The notes beneath the pieces are model-generated. The model saw nothing but the letters and a program-made list of their open reading frames with translations, did not search any database and had not been told where the DNA came from. This document shows, one piece after another, positions 8,153 to 15,537 of a DNA stretch of 18,293 nt; positions within the stretch are counted from its first letter, which is position 1, and every line of letters begins with the position of its first letter. Origin of the DNA: Pseudobowmanella sp964228145 (GTDB lineage: Bacteria > Pseudomonadota > Gammaproteobacteria > Enterobacterales > Alteromonadaceae); contig CAXQZJ010000077.1 in NCBI GenBank assembly GCA_964228145.1, positions 1-18,293 on the forward strand, in the 5' to 3' direction. The position numbers and the translations under genes are program-made.

Positions 8153-8938
8153 TTATTTACGACGTAAACGTAGCATCAATAAGCCACCGGCAAGCAAGGC
8201 CAGTGCGGTTGGCTCAGGAACCGCGTTGGCAACTCTCTCTACACCGGTCAATACAAAGCCAGAGCTGGTAAGAAAACTCACATTGGCGTCAGCTGTAAAG
8301 GCTGTGGCTGATCCGAACAGCGATGCTGAGAATGACGTCGATGAATTTGGCGTGAGTAAAAAACTTACCTGATAATCACCTTCGTCAACTTCTTGGCCGC
8401 CAAAGTCGCCTGTTTCAACACCGTTAACTTCGTTGCCTAATAATGTGTCGACAAACAAAGACGATGCGTACAAGGTATCACCTTCATTGTCGAGAATATC
8501 AATGATTGCCATCGCACTAGCATCTAAATCCGCATAAATGGAATTCATAAAGAGTACATTGAAGGTCACCAGGTAACTGTCAACAGCAGATGTATTGGTC
8601 ATTTCGACAAAAACATCGGCGGCCAGTGCCGGCACGTCTGTCTCATCGCCGCCTCCACCGGTCACAAATAAAGTGGCACCAATAAAATCTTCCAGCGCGG
8701 TTAAGTTACCCGTTAAAACGGTGTCAGTGACGTCATCACTGTCAACAGTTAAGTCTGAATAAGCGCCACCTTCGTTCAGCTGCATCAGCGCCTGAGCCGG
8801 ATCAAGCGCATTAATAACCAAGCTGGTTGTATCGTCATATGACGCTTCGGCGTAAATACTGATATCGCTAGAGATTGGGGTGGCAATTGCTGAGCTACTC
8901 AGCAGTAGTGCGGCAAAACTGAGAGATATTTTTTTCAT
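8153..8938 (-). CDS. PEP-CTERM sorted secreted protein (paralog 1)
   Basis: 261 residues. The N terminus is a signal peptide (MKKISLSFAALLLSSSAIA). The C terminus is a textbook PEP-CTERM sorting signal: VPEPTALALLAGG, a hydrophobic stretch and the basic tail RLRRK. Such proteins are cleaved and processed by an exosortase (XrtA type) during export, typically for surface or exopolysaccharide-associated proteins. No exosortase gene lies in this window. The mature part is acidic, rich in Asp, Ser and Thr, probably all-beta, and has no recognised enzyme motif. It is clearly homologous to the divergent protein at 9250-10050: both have PI-S/T-SDI-S/T-I after the signal peptide, LTGN-L/F-T, a DVF-E-x-N core, TGDFGG and the C-terminal signal. 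A sigma-54 type promoter lies about 50 bp upstream of the start codon. The function is unknown. Confidence 0.88.
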   Translation of the reverse strand: MKKISLSFAALLLSSSAIATPISSDISIYAEASYDDTTSLVINALDPAQALMQLNEGGAYSDLTVDSDDVTDTVLTGNLTALEDFIGATLFVTGGGGDETDVPALAADVFVEMTNTSAVDSYLVTFNVLFMNSIYADLDASAMAIIDILDNEGDTLYASSLFVDTLLGNEVNGVETGDFGGQEVDEGDYQVSFLLTPNSSTSFSASLFGSATAFTADANVSFLTSSGFVLTGVERVANAVPEPTALALLAGGLLMLRLRRK

Positions 8939-8986
8939 GGTACGTCAACTTCTGTGTGTGTTGTTATTCTGTCTCAATATCGTTTT

Positions 8987-9002
8987 AGCAAGAACTGAGC
9001 CA
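8987..9002 (-). promoter_or_regulatory. Sigma-54 (-24/-12) promoter for PEP-CTERM paralog 1
   Basis: Read on the minus strand the site is TGGCTCAGTTCTTGCT. It has the invariant GG (9000-9001) and GC (8988-8989) ten bases apart and matches TGGCACG-N4-TTGCW at most positions. Transcription would start near 8976, giving a leader of about 38 nt to the start codon at 8938. Confidence 0.75.
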
Positions 9003-9186
9003 TTGTGTAAATCTTTGAAAAGTAAAAGATATTTATATTGTTCTGCCGGTTGGTGTAAAGATGTTCGACACCTATTGTCTGAAACCATCTAGGTTTAATG
9101 GATGAGCGTCAGGTATTTTTACACTTACTCTTAAAAAGGCGAACGCCCATTGCGTAAGCAACTGATAGGCAGAGAGTTTGTAATTA
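9003..9186. promoter_or_regulatory. Shared upstream region between two divergent sigma-54 promoters, with GTGTAAA motifs
   Basis: No gene is supported here. The motif GTGTAAA occurs at 9005-9011 and 9053-9059, and inverted (TTTACAC) at 9118-9124. An inverted repeat GGTGT-11nt-ACACC covers 9052-9072. Sigma-54 promoters need an enhancer-binding protein bound upstream, and this is the only space available to serve both promoters. The assignment as enhancer sites is inference. Confidence 0.4.
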
Positions 9187-9202
9187 TGGCTCGAATCCTG
9201 CT
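9187..9202 (+). promoter_or_regulatory. Sigma-54 (-24/-12) promoter for PEP-CTERM paralog 2 operon
   Basis: TGGCTCGAATCCTGCT, with GG at 9188-9189 and GC at 9200-9201 exactly ten bases apart; close to TGGCACG-N4-TTGCW. The predicted start of transcription is near 9213, about 37 nt before ATG 9250. It shares TGGCTC and TGCT with the minus-strand promoter at 8987-9002. Confidence 0.75.
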
Positions 9203-9249
9203 GTCTGTTTTTTAAACAGATTTAAGATGATAAAAATACAGGGAACCTA

Positions 9250-10050
9250 ATGATGAAAGCCAATTTATTGTGCACCTCGCTTTTAATCTTTACCTTTGGC
9301 TTGCAGGCCGCCCCGATTACCAGTGATATCACGATTCACAGCGAAGTAACGTTTGATGACTCTCCGGGCGGAGAAGCGATGGGGTCAGCTACGCAAACTG
9401 CGACGATGGAACTGGTCGCAGGTGGCTCTCCAGAGTCCAGTCAGGTTAATGATACCGTCGTTTCCGGTAGCCAGCCCTTAACAGGCAACTTTACCGATTT
9501 GATGGATAGTATCGAAATCGACGTGACATTGGATGGCTCAGAGGATGCGGAAGTACCAGGCTTTGGTTTCGACGTATTTTTCGAACTGGCGAATAGCTCC
9601 ATTACAGACGCATACGCTGTTTCGTTCACTCTCTTTTATGAGGCTACTGCTAACGCGCAGGGCGATGATGCTTTTGTCGATATAGAAATGGACCTACTGG
9701 ATGATAACTTTGATGACATATGGTTTTTAGACATGTCGTCGGATACAAGTTTTGGTAACTATGTAAATGATACCGATACGGGAGATTTTGGCGGAGAGGT
9801 GATGGCGAGTGGAAGCCAAGCGTTCACAATTGAACTCAATCCCGGCGATCTGCTCACGCTTAATGGTCAATTCACCACATGGGCAGGAGCGTTTGCTGAT
9901 AATGCTTCGTTTTCAAGTCAATCAAGTTACATGATCCAATTGACTGATGTGCAGAACGTTACTGATCCTAACCCTATTCCAGAACCTGCTACGCTGTTGA
10001 TGTTCCTTGCAGGAGTACTTGGGCTTCGTGCCCTTAAAAAACAGTGCTAA
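9250..10050 (+). CDS. PEP-CTERM sorted secreted protein (paralog 2)
   Basis: 266 residues with a signal peptide (about 1-20, ending GLQAA) and a C-terminal sorting signal: IPEPATLLMFLAGVLGL followed by RALKKQC. The mature domain is acidic, Asp/Ser/Gly-rich and predicted mostly beta. It shares with the protein at 8153-8938 the SDI-T/S-I start of the mature chain, the LTGN core, DVFFELAN, the TGDFGG motif and the A-DNASF-like segment near the end, so the two are divergent paralogs. The basic tail ends in Cys, which is unusual for this signal. There are two consecutive ATG codons; 9250 is used, after a purine-rich AGGGAA. It heads a probable three-gene operon with the tail-collar protein (17 bp) and the Sel1 protein (8 bp). 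The molecular function is unknown. Confidence 0.88.
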   Translation: MMKANLLCTSLLIFTFGLQAAPITSDITIHSEVTFDDSPGGEAMGSATQTATMELVAGGSPESSQVNDTVVSGSQPLTGNFTDLMDSIEIDVTLDGSEDAEVPGFGFDVFFELANSSITDAYAVSFTLFYEATANAQGDDAFVDIEMDLLDDNFDDIWFLDMSSDTSFGNYVNDTDTGDFGGEVMASGSQAFTIELNPGDLLTLNGQFTTWAGAFADNASFSSQSSYMIQLTDVQNVTDPNPIPEPATLLMFLAGVLGLRALKKQC

Positions 10051-10067
10051 AGCGCTAAGGAGCAATA

Positions 10068-10763
10068 ATGAAAAAGACGATAAGCGTCATTTTAAGTATG
10101 TTAGCAGTGGCAATCGTCCTGCCATCTAAATCTTTTGCCTGCGGTGGGGATGCATATCTAGGGCAGGTTTGTGCAGTGGGTTTTAATTTTGCACCCAGAG
10201 GAACTGCTTTCACAAATGGACAACTCCTGCCTATAGCGCAAAACTCTGCGTTATTCTCGTTGCTAGGTACCATGTACGGGGGCGATGGACGAACAACCTT
10301 TGCTTTACCTGATACCCGAGGGCGTTCAATCGTTGGGGCGGGTCAAGGACCTGGCTTGAGCAACATTGGTGTGGGCGAGAAAGGTGGGACGGAGAGCGTG
10401 ACGCTATCGCTGGCAAATATGCCTAATCATAAACATGACGTTGCGGTTAGTGTAGATACCAGCCACGATACCAGCGCAAGTAGTGCAGTATTAAGAGCAC
10501 TGGCAGATCGATCCATGTCAACAGATCCCACTGGAGCAGTGATTTCCGAATCAGCCAGACGCAGTGAACAATTTAGTGATGCGATTCCAAACGTTGATAT
10601 GTCCCCGGATGCCATCCTGTTGAATGTTGATGTGGTGTCGACCAACGAGGTGACTGTTGCCGAACAAGCAAAAGGAGCGAATCAACCATTTGGAATTCGG
10701 GCACCTTATATAGGGATGCAGTATGTGATTACCTTGGTGGGGATTTACCCATCAAGAAGTTAA
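10068..10763 (+). CDS. Secreted tail-collar domain protein (microcystin-dependent protein/MdpB-like)
   Basis: 231 residues. A signal peptide is visible (KKTISVILSMLAVAIVLPSKSFA, cleavage after Ala24). The phage tail collar domain follows at about residues 28-86: YLGQVCAVGFNFAPRG, then NGQLLPIAQNSALFSLLGT, then GGDGRTTFALPDTRGR. MPNHKH at 118-123 is the histidine motif seen in many members. Two cysteines (Cys25, Cys35) could form a disulfide. Non-phage members of this family are small bacterial proteins of unclear function. The export signal and a location between a PEP-CTERM gene and a Sel1 gene, with no other phage genes, argue against a prophage fragment. An AAGGAG ribosome binding site precedes ATG 10068. 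Confidence 0.87.
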   Translation: MKKTISVILSMLAVAIVLPSKSFACGGDAYLGQVCAVGFNFAPRGTAFTNGQLLPIAQNSALFSLLGTMYGGDGRTTFALPDTRGRSIVGAGQGPGLSNIGVGEKGGTESVTLSLANMPNHKHDVAVSVDTSHDTSASSAVLRALADRSMSTDPTGAVISESARRSEQFSDAIPNVDMSPDAILLNVDVVSTNEVTVAEQAKGANQPFGIRAPYIGMQYVITLVGIYPSRS

Positions 10764-10771
10764 CACCCAGC

Positions 10772-11716
10772 TTGTTAACACTGTGCCGACTTATTGTCGG
10801 CATTGCATTTTTAACCAGCAGCTTTTTTACCATTGCCGAACCCAGGGACTGGCAACAAGAGTTAGAGCCGGCTCAACAACACTTGTCTGCCGGTCGGTAT
10901 GCGCAGGCGCTGCCACTTTTAACGCAGTTTGCCAGCAACGGAAATGGTCTGGCGATGTTCACATTGGGACTCGCTTATGAATTGGAATGGGGCGTGCCCC
11001 AAAATACTTCGCTGGCCTGTGACTGGTTTGAAAAGGCCGCAAAACTTACTGTGCCGATGGGGCAATACAAGTTAGGTCGATGCTGGCTAATGCAAAGTTG
11101 GCGAGGGGTTAATCAAGACAATGCCCGAGCTGCTTTTCAACTGGCTTTGGATTCCGGGATTTGGACCGCCGCAACAGCGTTAGGCGAGATGTTATGGGCA
11201 GATGAGAGTGCGCGTCAATCAGCCTTTGAGCACTTCCAATTGGCATCTAGCAAGGGCGATGTAAAAGCATCGCTGTTGTTAGCAAAACTGTTCTTTCATG
11301 GTCAGTACGTGAGTCAAAATTTTCGCTTGGCTCTGCAGTATTTCAGTTACTCAGCACCTGACAATCAACCAGTTGCGGCTTGGTATATGGGAACTATGTA
11401 CGACGCTGGCTTGGGGGTAGAGGCCAATGTACAAAAAGCGATGTATTGGTATGAAGTGGCTGCAAGCCAAGGCTATAAGGAGGCAACGTTACCCCTGGCG
11501 GCTTTGTATTTCAGATTAAGCATGCAAGATGCCACCAACGAGGAAAAGTGGCTGGCCAAAACGTATTTGTGGGCCAGCGTTGCCAGTCAAGTCACTCAAG
11601 AAAAGAGCGCGTTGATGCTTATAAATCGGGTTCAGCAAGAAATACCCAGCGCTTGGACTGCGAAGCTAGATGAGCAAGTGAATCACCACATTGAAACTTA
11701 TCATGCCAACAAGTGA
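10772..11716 (+). CDS. Secreted Sel1-repeat (TPR-like) protein
   Basis: 314 residues. The N-terminal signal peptide (about 1-22, ending FFTIAEP) is followed by several Sel1-like/TPR helical repeats (about 36-245), clearest in LAMFTLGLAYELEWGVPQ (60-77) and AAWYMGTMYDAGLGVEANV (202-220). Such solenoids mediate protein-protein contacts in the periplasm. The start is a TTG only 8 bp after the tail-collar stop. No in-frame ATG or GTG lies nearby upstream and no clear ribosome binding site is visible, so translation may be coupled to the preceding gene. It is the last gene of the presumed PEP-CTERM/tail-collar/Sel1 operon. No terminator is obvious downstream. The binding partner is unknown. Confidence 0.83.
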   Translation: MLTLCRLIVGIAFLTSSFFTIAEPRDWQQELEPAQQHLSAGRYAQALPLLTQFASNGNGLAMFTLGLAYELEWGVPQNTSLACDWFEKAAKLTVPMGQYKLGRCWLMQSWRGVNQDNARAAFQLALDSGIWTAATALGEMLWADESARQSAFEHFQLASSKGDVKASLLLAKLFFHGQYVSQNFRLALQYFSYSAPDNQPVAAWYMGTMYDAGLGVEANVQKAMYWYEVAASQGYKEATLPLAALYFRLSMQDATNEEKWLAKTYLWASVASQVTQEKSALMLINRVQQEIPSAWTAKLDEQVNHHIETYHANK

Positions 11717-11858
11717 ATCGTATTAGGCTTTTGTATCAGCACCATCACGACAACTGACTTATTTTCATGGCCTTTGTCGGCGCGCATGGTAGTCTTGTTG
11801 ACGGTTTTTGTGGGGATTTTTCGCAGAGGCTTCAACCATAACAACAAGAGAGGGAAAC

Positions 11859-12272
11859 ATGAAACTAGTAAAATGTTTAGTGCCTGCTGCTGCGTTATTT
11901 TTAGCTGCGTGTACACCAGGACCTGAAGATGCCGTAAGTGATTTTTTTGAAGCAGGTAAGCAAGGTGATATCGATACCATCATTGCTCTGGCTTACAACG
12001 CCGAAATGGCGAAGCAAATGCTGGACCGTCAGGGGGAGGGTGCCAAACAAAAAGCGTCTGAAGAAATGAAGGAATTGTTCTCACAAGGCGAGCAAACGAT
12101 TTTAGGCTCGGAATGCGCCACAGAATCGGAATTGGCAGAGATGGATATCGCTGGGCTGGTCGGAGCCTGTGAAGTTGAAGTTGAGTTCACTCCGTTTGAT
12201 AAAAATGAAGAGGTTGAAAAAGACACGATAGAGGTTATCGACCAGGGTAACGGCTGGAAAGTGGTTTTTTAA
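11859..12272 (+). CDS. Small lipoprotein, possibly DUF4878/NTF2-like
   Basis: 137 residues with a lipoprotein signal peptide and lipobox LAAC, lipidation expected on Cys18. The mature part begins PEDAVSDFFEAGKQGDIDTI, which resembles the first helix of small NTF2-like lipoproteins such as DUF4878, and ends with a beta-rich DTIEVIDQGNGWKVVF. Two further cysteines (in GSECATES and GACEVEV) could pair. The frame is open to ATG 11808, but ATG 11859 has a good GAGAGGGA ribosome binding site and starts directly at the signal peptide. It stands alone: upstream is the Sel1 gene, and a convergent lipoprotein gene lies beyond a shared terminator. The function is unknown. Confidence 0.82.
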   Translation: MKLVKCLVPAAALFLAACTPGPEDAVSDFFEAGKQGDIDTIIALAYNAEMAKQMLDRQGEGAKQKASEEMKELFSQGEQTILGSECATESELAEMDIAGLVGACEVEVEFTPFDKNEEVEKDTIEVIDQGNGWKVVF

Positions 12273-12279
12273 CTCAAAC

Positions 12280-12308
12280 AAAAAGGCGCTTATTAAGCGC
12301 CTTTTTTA
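12280..12308. terminator. Bidirectional Rho-independent terminator between two convergent lipoprotein genes
   Basis: GGCGCTTA (12285-12292) pairs with TAAGCGCC (12294-12301) around a single central base, so a small loop forms from the inner A:T bases. Poly-A precedes and poly-T follows, giving a U-tract on either strand. Confidence 0.9.
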
Positions 12309-12350
12309 ATATCCCTGCCTTTTTATATGAAAGGCGAGGGGCAGTACAAT

Positions 12351-12971
12351 TTAGTCTGCGGTTAATGGTGAAGTATTAACGCTGCCGTCGCGTACTTCGG
12401 ATTCAATGAACTTATTGATGGCTTCAAACAGGCTCGGGTGTTTGTCTTCCATTTCTGAGAAGTTTTGTACATCTTCAAATTTCACCGATGTGGCACACTC
12501 TTTCATGGTCAGCTTGTCACCGTTCTCCATTTCAATCCAGCAATCGCTTTCGCGGGTTGGCAGCACTTCTTTATCTGAGCCCCAATACACGTCATAACCG
12601 AATGAGAAAGCTTCAGAGCAGCTGCCGCGCATTTTTTCTGAGCCTGCTGCAACGATATTATTATCTGCCAAAGGTTGACTTAAATCGCGGTACATGCCAC
12701 CGGTAGATTGTGTGTCCCAGCTTTCACGTTTGCTGCGGCCATTTTCCTGAACCCAAATAGTTTGGTCCACTTCCATGGCTTTAACGCCTTCGCCTTGTGC
12801 CGTTGTTAATAACAGACAGCCAGATTCTCTGCCAGCTGTAACTTCTAAAGCAAAAGCAGATACGGTAACGACTGTGTCTTCTAATGGCGTTACACCTTTG
12901 TGCGGTAAGTCAGCACCTGAGCAGCCGATTAATGTAGCCGCAACGGCCATAGTGAGTGTTTTTTTGAACAT
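12351..12971 (-). CDS. Hypothetical lipoprotein
   Basis: 206 residues. The short signal peptide MFKKTLTMAVAATLIGC ends in lipobox LIGC with the lipidated Cys17. Residue +2 is Ser, which would favour outer-membrane sorting under the E. coli rule. The mature chain has four more cysteines (52, 118, 144, 159) that could make two disulfides, and is acidic and mixed in character. No known domain is recognised. Minus-strand AAGGGG eight bases before ATG supports the start. The gene converges on the lipoprotein at 11859-12272 and shares a terminator with it; the two do not look homologous beyond the lipobox. Confidence 0.75.
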   Translation of the reverse strand: MFKKTLTMAVAATLIGCSGADLPHKGVTPLEDTVVTVSAFALEVTAGRESGCLLLTTAQGEGVKAMEVDQTIWVQENGRSKRESWDTQSTGGMYRDLSQPLADNNIVAAGSEKMRGSCSEAFSFGYDVYWGSDKEVLPTRESDCWIEMENGDKLTMKECATSVKFEDVQNFSEMEDKHPSLFEAINKFIESEVRDGSVNTSPLTAD

Positions 12972-13380
12972 AGTTTGCCCCTTGTCGTGTTTTTGTTGGT
13001 TTTTATTAGAGGGTTAACTGGCCAAAAAAAATCGGTGAGACCACCTTGATTTGAGGTCGCATCATGTCCCGAGTGCTTTTCCTGGCGGAGTGTCATCCCT
13101 GTTATTTTGTCGGTAGTGCGTTGTGCTTGTCTACTGAGGTACAAGATAGCGAGATTAATCAGTTACTTGCAAGCTTTGATTCGATAAAAGGGAGTGAAAA
13201 TATATACCTTTAGGCCTTATGTGGTCATTTTCTGACAGTACATCGACCCTCTCCCATTCTCTACTCAAATCTTGTTAGGTGGTGCAAGTCTGACCAAGCG
13301 CAATGTAACACGGTCAATCCCATTGAAAGCAAGGTATTGGCTGGTAGCATGCGCTCAGCTAAAATTTTGAGGAGCTGTTA
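12972..13380. promoter_or_regulatory. Divergent intergenic region upstream of the TonB-dependent receptor
   Basis: This 409-bp stretch has no credible gene. It must hold the promoters of the leftward lipoprotein and the rightward receptor. TGGC at 13338-13341 with GC at 13351-13352 gives one GG-N10-GC match just upstream of the receptor, but its flanks fit sigma-54 poorly. Two pairs of 5-base complementary segments interleave at 13291-13325. I found no B12 box or other riboswitch signature. Confidence 0.3.
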
Positions 13381-15423
13381 ATGCCACGTTTTGCCTTTTC
13401 TCTGCTTGCGACATCCGTCGTTTCATCTTTCACTACTATGCCGGTTTTTTCTCACGGATTGGACTTTGAACGGATTGAAGTGGTGGGTCGCCAAACACGA
13501 CTTAATGGTGAAGCGCTGTCTGCTTCAGCAGGGTTGGTAGGGCAGCAGGAAATCGCCGCCGTGCCTTTATTGCGCGTGGGTGAAGTATTAGAGCTGGTAC
13601 CGGGTATGGTAGTGACCCAGCACAGTGGTTCAGGCAAGGCTAATCAGTACTTTTTGCGCGGTTTTAACCTAGATCACGGCACAGACTTTGCGGTCAGCGT
13701 GAATGGCATGCCGGTGAATATGCGCACCCATGGTCATGGTCAGGGTTACACTGACATTAACTTTGTTATCCCAGAATTTATTAAGCATATCGAATACAGT
13801 AAAGGCGCTTATTCTGCATTAGATGGTGATTTTTCTACCGCAGGTTCGGCGCAATTTTATCTGGCAAATACCGCGCAAAACAACCTGGCCAAATTAGAGG
13901 TGGGTGAAGATAACTATCGCCGTGTAGTAGCAGGTAACACGCTTGAGCAAGGTAATCACTCGATATTTTTCGGTGGCGAGCTTCACCAGTATGACGGTCC
14001 ATGGCAGGACGTTAACGAAGACATCAATAAACGCAACGGAGTGATCAATTATCAACAGCAAACCGAACAGGGTGGGTTGATGGTGACCTTGATGGCTTAT
14101 GACAACAGCTGGAATGCTGCCGACCAGATTCCTTCCCGAGCGGTTAGTCAGGGTCTCATCAATCGTTTAGGCTCACTTGACCCCTCACTAGGCGGTGAAT
14201 CGGAACGCTACAGCTTGTCGGCAAATTTTACCCACAAAGATTTTCATGCCAACGTGTATGGCATTAGCTCGTCGCTGAATCTGTTTTCAAACTTTACTTA
14301 CTTTTTGAACGATCCTGAGAATGGTGACCAGTTCCAGCAAGTCGACGACAGAAATATCTACGGTGGTGACGTCGGCTACCATTTTTCTGCCAGTCCCACA
14401 GACATGGACTGGGTACATCAATTGGGATTGCAGTTTCGAATCGACGATATCGATGAGGTGGGGTTGCACAACAGTGCCCAGCGTCAGCGTTTAAGCACAG
14501 TGCGAACCGACGCAGTAGAGCAACAATCTACGGCGCTGTATTACCAGGGCGACTTGCTGCTGACATCTCGCTTAACCCTGCGCCTAGGTGCCCGCTATGA
14601 CATGATGGATGTGCAGGTTGAAAGTGATAATCCGCTTAATAGTGGTGATGCCGATGATGACTTATTCAGTGTGTCCGGCGGTATCAGCTATATTTTTTCA
14701 CCCCGCTGGGAAGGCTACATCAATGCTGGCCAATCATTCCACTCGAATGATGCTCGGGGGGCAACAATCACGCTGGACCCGCAAACCGGTGATGCGGCGC
14801 AGCCAGTCGACTTGTTGGTAAGAGGTAACACCGCTGAGGTGGGGGTACGCTATTTTGACAGCAAGTCGCTGAATTTTTCAGCATCCTTGTGGTGGCTGGA
14901 GTTAGACTCCGAATTGCTCTTCGTCGGTGATGCTGGTAACACTGAGGCTGGCCGCGCGTCTAAACGTTACGGTGCTGAAATAGCCGCTTATTATTGGTTT
15001 AACGATCAACTCAGCGCGGATGTTGAACTCGCGCTGACCCATTCTCGTTTCAAAGGGCAGGCACCCGGTGAAGGAAACCATATTGATGGTGCGTTAAGCG
15101 ATGTGTTAAGTACAGGCCTAAGTTGGCACTTTGCGCCCAATTGGCAACTGTCCGCGCGCCTGCGACATTTTGGTCCCCGCGCTTTGGATAGTTATAAACA
15201 GCAAGAGTCTGATGGTTTAACTGTGCTAAACGCCAAGGTCGCCTATGAATATCAAAGCTGGCAATTTACGCTTCAAGCGCTGAATCTGTTGGATAGCGAG
15301 GATCACGATATCGACTATCTGTACGAATCCCAGTTGGCCAATGAGACCAATCCGGTGGAGGATGTACATTATCACCCCATCGAACCGCGAACCTGGCGCG
15401 CCAGTGTGAGTTATCGCTTTTAG
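13381..15423 (+). CDS. TonB-dependent outer-membrane receptor
   Basis: 680 residues. The signal peptide (about 1-25, ending VFSHG) is followed by a TonB-box-like segment ERIEVVG (30-36), a plug domain (about 50-165, including LRVGEVLELVPGMVVTQHSG and YFLRGFNLDHGTDFAVSVNG) and a 22-strand-type beta-barrel ending in the canonical terminal SVSYRF. In the plug, RTHGHGQGYTDINF (115-128) puts His117 and His119 in a loop, and HYHP lies near the C terminus; these could touch a metal ligand, but that is a guess. There is no N-terminal carboxypeptidase-like or STN domain. A GAGGAG ribosome binding site precedes ATG 13381. The membrane thioredoxin-like gene follows 114 bp downstream. The imported substrate cannot be deduced. 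Confidence 0.93.
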   Translation: MPRFAFSLLATSVVSSFTTMPVFSHGLDFERIEVVGRQTRLNGEALSASAGLVGQQEIAAVPLLRVGEVLELVPGMVVTQHSGSGKANQYFLRGFNLDHGTDFAVSVNGMPVNMRTHGHGQGYTDINFVIPEFIKHIEYSKGAYSALDGDFSTAGSAQFYLANTAQNNLAKLEVGEDNYRRVVAGNTLEQGNHSIFFGGELHQYDGPWQDVNEDINKRNGVINYQQQTEQGGLMVTLMAYDNSWNAADQIPSRAVSQGLINRLGSLDPSLGGESERYSLSANFTHKDFHANVYGISSSLNLFSNFTYFLNDPENGDQFQQVDDRNIYGGDVGYHFSASPTDMDWVHQLGLQFRIDDIDEVGLHNSAQRQRLSTVRTDAVEQQSTALYYQGDLLLTSRLTLRLGARYDMMDVQVESDNPLNSGDADDDLFSVSGGISYIFSPRWEGYINAGQSFHSNDARGATITLDPQTGDAAQPVDLLVRGNTAEVGVRYFDSKSLNFSASLWWLELDSELLFVGDAGNTEAGRASKRYGAEIAAYYWFNDQLSADVELALTHSRFKGQAPGEGNHIDGALSDVLSTGLSWHFAPNWQLSARLRHFGPRALDSYKQQESDGLTVLNAKVAYEYQSWQFTLQALNLLDSEDHDIDYLYESQLANETNPVEDVHYHPIEPRTWRASVSYRF

Positions 15424-15432
15424 GGTGTAACC

Positions 15433-15455
15433 GCCATAAATCATCATGGCTTTTT
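15433..15455 (+). terminator. Weak hairpin with T-run after the TonB receptor gene
   Basis: GCCAT (15433-15437) pairs with ATGGC (15446-15450) and is followed by five T. The five-pair stem is short, so termination or attenuation before the downstream gene is only possible. Confidence 0.4.
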
Positions 15456-15537
15456 GGTACTGATGTGAAAGGGAAAAGTCCATAGCGGTGTCTTGTGTAG
15501 TTATGGCAGACTTGCTGCTGTTAAAAGGAGATGTACC

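Noticed and set aside
10068..10763. Tail-collar domain as evidence for a prophage
   Set aside because: The protein has a signal peptide and no other phage genes are nearby.
12929..13144. 71-codon minus-strand reading frame upstream of the lipoprotein gene
   Set aside because: It overlaps the start of the clear lipoprotein gene in another frame and has low-complexity composition.
13338..13353. GG-N10-GC upstream of the TonB receptor as a sigma-54 promoter
   Set aside because: Only the core pairs match; flanking positions are poor, so it is noted but not called.
13200..13380. Cobalamin or other riboswitch before the TonB receptor
   Set aside because: No B12 box, TPP or FMN core sequence could be found.
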